Program-made: the position numbers and the translations under genes | Notes under the pieces: generated by a model | The model's input: the letters and a program-made list of their open reading frames with translations, nothing else | Told to the model about the DNA's origin: nothing | Databases searched by the model: none | Part shown: piece after piece, positions 57,329 through 64,000 of the stretch | Position numbering within the stretch: position 1 is the stretch's first letter | Layout: each line of letters begins with the position of its first letter | Source: Orbilia blumenaviensis | Lineage: Eukaryota > Ascomycota > Orbiliomycetes > Orbiliales > Orbiliaceae | Direction: 5' to 3' | Length of the DNA: 64,000 bases | NCBI GenBank assembly: GCA_036872755.1 | Contig: JAVHNS010000017.1 | Span: 620,001-684,000 of the forward strand

Positions 57329-59205
57329 TGCTGTCTTGCTCTTTTTTCTCATGAACGTTCTATACACGACTTCCACCGACAAATCATCCCTCTCCCATCG
57401 CTTTTCTCCGGTTTAGAGGTTTGGACTTATGCACGCGCATGCGCACCCATCGACCACCATTTTTTAATAATATCTTATCTTTTTTGAGCGAGTACTTTTG
57501 CTTTTTCGTTTTACTCTTTTTTAACTCTTTTTTTTTTTTTCGGTCCTCCGTCATTTACAAAGTTGCTTTCCCCTGCCCACGACTTTACGACATATACTGC
57601 ACTTATATGATACCACAAATAGTACCGCTTTTTTCTTCTTCTTCTTTTTTCATTTCGACTTCTTCCGTTTTTACTCCTTTCCCCTTCTATTATTCCACTT
57701 CTTCTTCTTTTTCGCCCTGCTTTCCGCACGGAATTCAGCAAGTCGCTTTCATTGGGATGCTGGGTGGCCCGCGGAGGTGGAGGGTGGTGAGCTTCCAAGG
57801 AGGGATTCAATCCAGACTTTCGAGTTCGACCGACCCTCCGATAATGTTCGATGGACCACTTTTTTTTTTTTCATCTTAAGCGCAGACCCTCTTCTCCTCC
57901 TCCTCCTCCTCCCACCCGGTATATAATAGCTCGTTTTGCTTTTATTTCTTTTTTATTAAAGTTATCGCGGTACTCACCTCGGGCAAATCTTCGGCGCACT
58001 CGGACAAAAAAATTGCTTTTCGCAGCTGTTGTTTCCTCTGCATTTTTTTCCTTCTATTCTACTTCTCTTTCCCGTGTAAATATATAGTTTTACGCCTTTC
58101 AACCCTCCACCGACAAGGATAACTTGCTATCTGCTTCGGCTTTCCTTTTTCCCCCACCCATCCTTCCATCCTTCTCTTTTTACTATACTACTACTACAAC
58201 AACAACTACTACTATACTATACTATACTATCATGGCGTGGCTCCCACTGAGACTACCACTACCATAAAGTTTCTACTCGTTCCTGCCCCTGGCCCTCAAT
58301 TTCTATTAAGTCAAATTGTGTTTTTTATTTTTTATTATTTTTATTTTCGATATTGGGGTATGTTTCGTTTCTAGACTTTTGGGTACGTACGTGCTTTGTG
58401 CATGCATACGGTATTATCGTTGTTTAGCCAGAAGATTCTATATCTTCAGTTGTTATTCCTCCTCCTCTTCTTATTATTATTATTCCTTTTGATATATCAT
58501 CTGATATGGATGTTTTATGCTTTCGTCGGGGAGATGGAGGGAGAGGAATGAACAATTGATGCTTAGATGGATGGATGGATGGGATGGGATATGTATGGTT
58601 TCTGAATGGCCGGACTGGCAATCGCAAGTGGCGACAGCGGCAAGCTAAGGGCTGGTTATCTCTCTGTCTCTTTGGTTTTTATTTATTTATTGTTTTTATA
58701 TAATTGTACGATATCTGCCAGAAAAAAAAAAAACCATTTAAATTAAACAAATGAGACTTGAAAGGTATTTCCAAATATCAATCAACCAACCAATTATGAC
58801 TTTATACGAAATGGCGTACTAACTAGCCTATGGGTGGATGGATGGACAAATAGATAGGATAGATAGATAAGGCCCCTTGCAGGACCGGGTACCGGGTGTA
58901 TGTGTGTATGTATGTAAGTAATCTATGCATGTTAACTTTAAAAAAAAATAAAAAAAAAACCCCCCAGGCGAAACACAGAAAATTTCGGCAGGTACACTGG
59001 CTGGTTAGGTAGCTAGAGGATGTATGTATGACATCCTCCGGGCCCGATCTCGAATCGAATCGCATCCCAATCGCTCGATCCAACAACAAAATCTTAACCA
59101 AAGTTTCCCATCCAACCAACCAAAACCCTTCCCCGTCCTTCCCTTCCTTCCCTTCCATTCCGTCATTCCCTCCCCCATTGCATTTGCATGCATCCCGCCA
59201 GATAG
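57329..59205. other. Intergenic region between MED19 and the 881-residue protein gene
   Basis: This 1.9-kb region has T/C-rich tracts in its first 900 bases (57.33-58.25 kb), then AT-rich DNA with GGAT repeats, and again C-rich DNA just before the next ATG at 59206. No gene was recognised. Confidence 0.45.
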
Positions 59206-62132
59206 ATGTCAGCGCCGCCCATCATCACCACCATCACTCCACCACCACCACCATCGTCGTCGCTCGCTATACCTACATCCTCCAACACCAACAAACCCGA
59301 CATCACTACCACCACCACCATCATGACTTCCGCCGACCCGGAACCTTCCAAGAAGTCCAAGAAGAAGAAGAGCTCCAAGAAACCCCAGCTCAATGGCATC
59401 GATACTTCCTCGAATACCTCCAAGACCGCTCATTCTGGTGCCGCAGCTGCATCTACTACCAATACCTCTAATGGGAAGATACCACAGTCGCCGGCGATGT
59501 CTTCCACCTCATCCAAGTCTAAGGACGGGAACGCCGGATCTCTTATAATATGCAGGAATAAGTACTGCTGCCTCCCTGTTCTTTAATCTTTAGTTTTTAT
59601 TTTTTATTTTTTATTTTTTTATTTTCTTGTATATATATCTTTCCTGTTCTCACTTCTTCAATCTTGCAGTCTGAGACATCTTGATTTTGTGCAGCGAGGA
59701 TTGGTTATACAGAATTAGAAAGAAAAAAACTCCACTTCCCTTCTTTGTCCTGTCTCGTTTTGTCTTGAAGTCTTGGCCCTTTTTAAAAGCTGGATACTGA
59801 TCTAACATATCTCTAACACTACTTACTTACTCACTTGCTTAGACACTGGCGATACATCTCCTCCTTCCACGGACCATGGCTTCAACTGCCCCCCGAAGTC
59901 CTCGAATCCCTCGCCTACCACAACTGGGGCACCCCTCGTCCCCATCCCATCGACCCCGCCGTCTTCTTCGACATCGTCAAGATCCGCCGTCTCGTCGACG
60001 AAGCTACTACCATCAGCGTCCGTGCCGCCGCCGGCGTCGCATCATCCTCCAGCAGTTACAATTCCTCCGCCGCCTCCCTGATGGGCGGTGGTAACGCCGC
60101 AATCCTCGGTATCGGCTTTACGAACCCGAATTCCAATGCAAAGCTATCCCGGGAGCGCAAACACCGCATGCGAGAACTCGCTACTCAAAAGTTATCAAAG
60201 GCCTACGCGCTGGACGAGATCGCTGCCAGCGTTGCGACCATGCAAGGTGCCAGCACCCTGGAAGACGTCGCTTCGTTCGTTTTACAGAGGAATCCGGACG
60301 ACGTGGATGCTAAATATGTGCATTTTTTCCATGAGAAGATACCGAGTAGGATGCTGGCTGCTTCGACCAGTTTGGACCCCCTGGACCAGGTGATCTGTGA
60401 GAGACCGTACGATGGATGGGCGCTGAGGACTCGTGCGGTTACAAAGGGGTTTAAAGACGACCATTCAGGTGCTGCGGCGGATCTTACGAGTGCGTTGAAG
60501 AAGGTTAGGAGTGCGGTTCATGATAATGGGATTGGGAAAGCGGCTACTGCTACTACTACTACTACTATTGGGGATATATTTGCTACTATGGCGAATGGAA
60601 CCGCTGGTGGGATGCATGATAATCGTGGGAGCAGTAGGGGTACTGGCAGCGGTAGTGGAGGTGGGCCGGGTGCTGGGACTTGGGATGGGGTTACTAAGGA
60701 TGAGAATTTACAGCCGAGCTCGCTGGAGATGCAGTTGTTATTCCATAGGGCGAGCACGTATCTCACGATAGCTTGTCAGAAGATTGAAACCTTCAATGCT
60801 TTGGGGGAACATCGAAATCCGCCGCCGCCGCCGCCGCCGCCAGCTAATGGTACTACTGCTACTGCTACAGCTGCAAACGGCAGTGGACCTGATATATACG
60901 CTTTAACAGCTCAGAAACGAGAGACGATCCGCAAGGCCATCCGACAGAACGCGAAGAAAGCGATCAGGGACTACCTTAAATATCTCTCTTATTTCGACTA
61001 CACCCCCGGTCTGACGCCTGAAGAGGCCGAAGACCAGTTGCGACAGAATATACAAGCTGCAGCTAGGATGAGAACCCAGAAGGCTTTGGAATACGATGTC
61101 GTCAATGGGAACGGTATCAGTAATGGTGGCGCTACTGCTGCTGCTACTGCTAACGGGAAGGAGCACGTTAGTAATGGTGGATACTCCAGAGCTCGCATCC
61201 CCGCGCCGAGGGGACCTGTATATTCTGTCTCAACCCTGTTTACATCTCCACCGTCCACACTCCCACCATACCCAGCATCCCAATCCACAGAACTCACAAA
61301 ATACGGAACCCAACCATCACCACCACTTTCATCAACAACAAGCAACATACTCCCAGCCTACGAACAGATAACCTACCACCCCCTCCTAACAGACGCCCTA
61401 CACTCCCTCCTCCTCTGCCACGCGATCATTTCATCACCACCGAAGGAAATCCAACGGTACGCGTTCATGGTTGCGAGGTTAGCTAGGATATGTGATGGAT
61501 ATCCCATTTTTCTGGCGGCCAGAAGTCCCGCGAGAGCGGATTGGATTGAACTCATAAGGAGGGTGGGGGATTGGATGTCGCTTGGGAGGAGTTGGGAAAG
61601 TTTGTGTCAGCCGGCGCCGTTGCCGCCGGTTATTGAGAGGGATGAAGGTGCGGGGCAGCAGGTTTATAACGGCGGGAGTGTTAATAGCGGTGGTAGTGGT
61701 AGTAGTAATGGTAAGTTGATAGGAGATGGGAATGTTAGTAGTGATGCTTTGAGCGCTTTGATGAGTAGTGGTGGGGAGTCGGATGGTGGGTTTGAGATTG
61801 GAGGTAGTAACGGGGGAAGCGGGGGGAGTGGGTTTGGGTCGCAGCAGCAGGGGGGGCATCATAGTCAGGTTAGGGGGGCTAAGAGGTGGGCTCAGGAGGA
61901 TGGGAAGGAGTATCCGATATCTACGGAGCGGGCGGCGGTTATTGCGAGGTTTGTGAAGGAGGAGATGAAGAGGGGGAGGGAAGGGAAGAGTGCTGCGGGT
62001 GTGAATGGTGTTAATGGTGTTAGTGGTGTGAATGGTGTGAATGGTGTGGCGGCGGCAGCAGTGGGGGGGAAGGGGAGGGTGGAGGTCAGGTTGGCGAAGG
62101 AGGAGAGTTTTGATGCTGAGGAGTTGGATTGA
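59206..62132 (+). CDS. Conserved fungal protein of unknown function (881 residues)
   Basis: Two exons (59206-59561, 59843-62132) join into 881 codons across a 281-base intron (NK-HWRYISSFHGPW at the join). Residues 1-115 are low-complexity (Thr/Pro, then KKSKKKKSSKK). The next block, PWLQLPPEVLESLAYHNW, then PRPHPIDPAVFFDIVKIRRL and DEATTISVRAA, and KLSRERKHRMRELATQKLSKAY followed by LDEIAASVATMQGASTLEDVA, belongs to a widespread ascomycete family I recall as loosely labelled 'histidine kinase group protein', with no kinase motif visible. FFHEKIPSRMLA and ERPYDGWALRTRAVTKGFKDDHSGAAADL suggest helical, possibly TPR-like, repeats. Several poly-Gly/Ser/Asn/Pro inserts and a GVNGVNGVSGVNGVNGV repeat near the C-terminus interrupt the fold. 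No signal peptide. The function is unknown; it is likely cytosolic or nuclear. Confidence 0.7.
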
Positions 62133-62973
62133 TTTTTGACCTCTTGTTCTCGGATAGGTGGTATTACTGTCTATCTATGAGATGAGAATAGGGACATGAA
62201 GAAGAAGAAGATTGGGGTTACTACGGGGAGAGCTTCATTCTTTCCTTTCCCTTTCCTACTCTTTCTTTCATGGATCTGTCGTTGGGGGCTTTTACTTTCA
62301 CTACTCACTTACTCATACTCATACTCTTCTCTCTTTCTCCGCTGTACTTTCCTTACTACTACTACTCCATCACTACTCTCTAGTATATAACATATCCCTA
62401 TATTCTCCCTTCCTCTCATTATCCTCTACTGCTCACCCCTCCAAAAATACAAAAAAAATCCATACCATACACCCCTTTCCTCTATATACACATGCATGCT
62501 CTAGTAACGAACCAAAAAAAAGACCCACCATCATCATGCAAAAAAGGCGGTCATTGATTATGTACGTTTCTTGTTACAACCCTTGAAACCCTTTAAAAGC
62601 GAAAAGCGAAAAGCGAAAAGCGAAAATGATGGCCCGCTGCTTTTGGGGGGGCTGTTTTTTTTTTTTTTTTTGTAATATACAAAACTTACGACGGATAAAC
62701 GATAAAAAAAGTATTTAGTTCTGTTCAAAAAGATGTATCTACTCTATATATATATTTCTCAAACCCTTAGGGAGGAAATGGAATTGGGAGGAATCAATAT
62801 TCATGTATCAAAAAGGCTTCGCTCAATTGGATTTTTTTTTATACACTGCTATCCTGCTAGTTGTAAAACTACACACGAACCCCCTCTCTCACCATATACT
62901 ACAAATAAACCAACTTCATCTGATTTGATTAATTAATCAATAACTAGGGTTTTTTTGAAAAAAAAAAGAAAGA
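62133..62973. other. Convergent 3' region
   Basis: These 841 bases lie between the convergent 881-residue protein gene and the JmjC gene. They are T/C-rich then AT-rich and contain a GCGAAAA repeat and long T runs. No gene was recognised. Confidence 0.5.
62599..62626. repeat. (GCGAAAA)4 heptamer repeat
   Basis: Four exact tandem copies of the 7-mer lie about 470 bases past the stop of the upstream gene. Confidence 0.9.
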
Positions 62974-64000
62974 TCACCGAAACCACCAATTCATACTCCC
63001 CACGACCGTCGTCACCCCCTTCGACTCCATCTCCTCCACATCCTCCGGCAGCACGCTCTTAACGCTATGCCACCACCCGGCGGGTATATAAACCGCCTCT
63101 CCCTTCTCGACCACCGTTTGATAAACCTCCCCGCTGGCGGAGATGTGTGCTGATATCTGCGATTCTATATCTTCTTCCCCTTCTTCTTCCCCTTCTTCTT
63201 CCCATTCTTCTTCAGGTTGGTTGTGATGGTTATGATGGTAGTCGCCCCAAATAACCCGATCCATAACCCCACTCTCCTTCCCGGTTAACAAACCATCTCT
63301 AATCCTCCCCGTAGGATCCGTAGACGATAACCTCCCCGCGGAATGTAGTGTTTTAAACACCAGATCCCCCAGTTTCGGCGGTATGACACGGATTATCTTG
63401 GATGATGACAGCTGTAGGAATATGTTATCGTTCGGATCTCGGTGGAGCGGCGTGTGCGTTTGGTGGGAGCTGCGGGAGAGCCAGAGGGAGGTTGTGTAGA
63501 TGTCTATTTCTGGTGGTTTATTTTTACTATTGTTTTTATTTTCGTCGGTTTGGGATGTTTGGGATGTTTGGGTGGTGGTTCTGGAAGAGCGGATTTGAAA
63601 CCCCAGATGCGGGAATGGTGACGGTAGATCGTTGGATAGATAATCCGGCGGCGGGTGTTGAGCCAGATACAACCGTGGAGCTGAAGGATGAATACTCGGC
63701 GCGGAGAGATATCCCAAAAACGCGGTGAATGGTAAACACGTCACGTCGGTCTCTCCGTTCGGTAGGGTTAATTCCAACGGTACCTGCGATGTTGAACTTG
63801 AGGCGAGGGAGAGCAGGTAGGGGATGTTTAGCTGGTTTGGGTGGTTTGGAGGGAGGAACCAGGTTGTTAGGGCTGGGATGTGAGGGGTGAATGTTGGGGA
63901 GGGGAATTTGGTGGGTGTGCGGCTTTGCGGGTCGGTCCAGGTTTGGGCGAAGGTGGAGGGGGTGGGGTGCGTTTGGAAGGGTTTGGCGGGGTGGGAGAAG
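62974..64000 (-). CDS. JmjC/cupin-8 domain protein (3' part; start beyond right edge)
   Basis: The frame is open from the right edge of the window to the TGA at 62974 (342 complete codons), with no ATG before the visible JmjC region, so the start lies outside. The cupin fold shows THTPLHRDPNDNIFLQL, containing the iron-binding His-x-Asp pair (H-R-D), then KIIRVIPP and, near the end, VYIPAGWWHSVKS with the distal iron-binding His. The C-terminus VVGSMNWWFR also fits the family. JmjC proteins of this kind are Fe(II)/2-oxoglutarate-dependent hydroxylases, related to TYW5 and FIH-like enzymes; the substrate here is unknown. An insertion of Gln/Thr and a Glu-rich run (EEEWEEEGEEEGEED) lie in loops. 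There are no introns in the visible part. Confidence 0.8.
   Translation of the reverse strand, partial: FSHPAKPFQTHPTPSTFAQTWTDPQSRTPTKFPSPTFTPHIPALTTWFLPPNHPNQLNIPYLLSLASSSTSQVPLELTLPNGETDVTCLPFTAFLGYLSAPSIHPSAPRLYLAQHPPPDYLSNDLPSPFPHLGFQIRSSRTTTQTSQTSQTDENKNNSKNKPPEIDIYTTSLWLSRSSHQTHTPLHRDPNDNIFLQLSSSKIIRVIPPKLGDLVFKTLHSAGRLSSTDPTGRIRDGLLTGKESGVMDRVIWGDYHHNHHNQPEEEWEEEGEEEGEEDIESQISAHISASGEVYQTVVEKGEAVYIPAGWWHSVKSVLPEDVEEMESKGVTTVVGSMNWWFR

Noticed and set aside
1..64000. CRISPR arrays, bacterial operons, integrated viral genes
   Set aside because: No spaced direct-repeat array, Shine-Dalgarno-led gene runs or viral hallmark proteins seen; the gene structure is eukaryotic throughout.

Overview
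This window is nuclear DNA of a filamentous ascomycete (Pezizomycotina). The main evidence is gene structure: multi-exon genes with short introns, GTRNGT-type donors, CTAAC/CTAAT/CTGAC branch sites and YAG acceptors that restore long conserved frames. The gene set is also fungal: Rox3/Med19, Ten1, Hmt1-type ABC half-transporter, Gpi18, a DHA1 drug transporter and a paxillin-like LIM protein. Wide intergenic spaces and long pyrimidine-rich leaders may point to an early-diverging class such as Orbiliomycetes or Pezizomycetes, but this is a guess. There are no bacterial, plasmid, CRISPR or obvious intact transposon features.

Layout. 1-50: start of a minus-strand secreted or membrane protein that runs off the left edge, with a CT-rich leader. 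51-6351: about 6 kb without a convincing gene. 6352-12973: a GT23-like glycosyltransferase and a DHA1 MFS transporter, both minus. 14464-19473: GPI18 mannosyltransferase and a membrane-anchored kelch protein, both plus. 19892-25896: a TEN1 telomere-capping gene with a very large insertion, and an Hmt1-like ABC transporter, both minus. 25897-31402: gene-poor. 31403-37207: an asparagine-synthetase-domain gene (minus) diverging from a three-LIM protein (plus). 37953-38825: an uncharacterised Cys/His protein (minus). 38826-44601: gene-poor, with a cluster of palindromes. 44602-45339: a divergent 14-3-3-like protein. 45340-55535: a 10-kb stretch without genes but rich in microsatellites, CCCGGG palindromes and pyrimidine tracts. 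55536-57328: MED19/ROX3. 59206-62132: a conserved fungal protein of 881 residues. 62974-64000: the 3' part of a JmjC/cupin-8 protein (minus).

The genes are scattered housekeeping functions (glycosylation and GPI anchors, transport, telomere capping, Mediator, signalling scaffolds) and do not form a biosynthetic cluster or an evident single pathway. Exon boundaries were assigned by hand from splice signals and frame continuity. In every full model the summed exons give an intact frame. The most unusual item is the TEN1 homologue, whose OB fold is interrupted by about 165 residues of proline/serine/asparagine-rich sequence.
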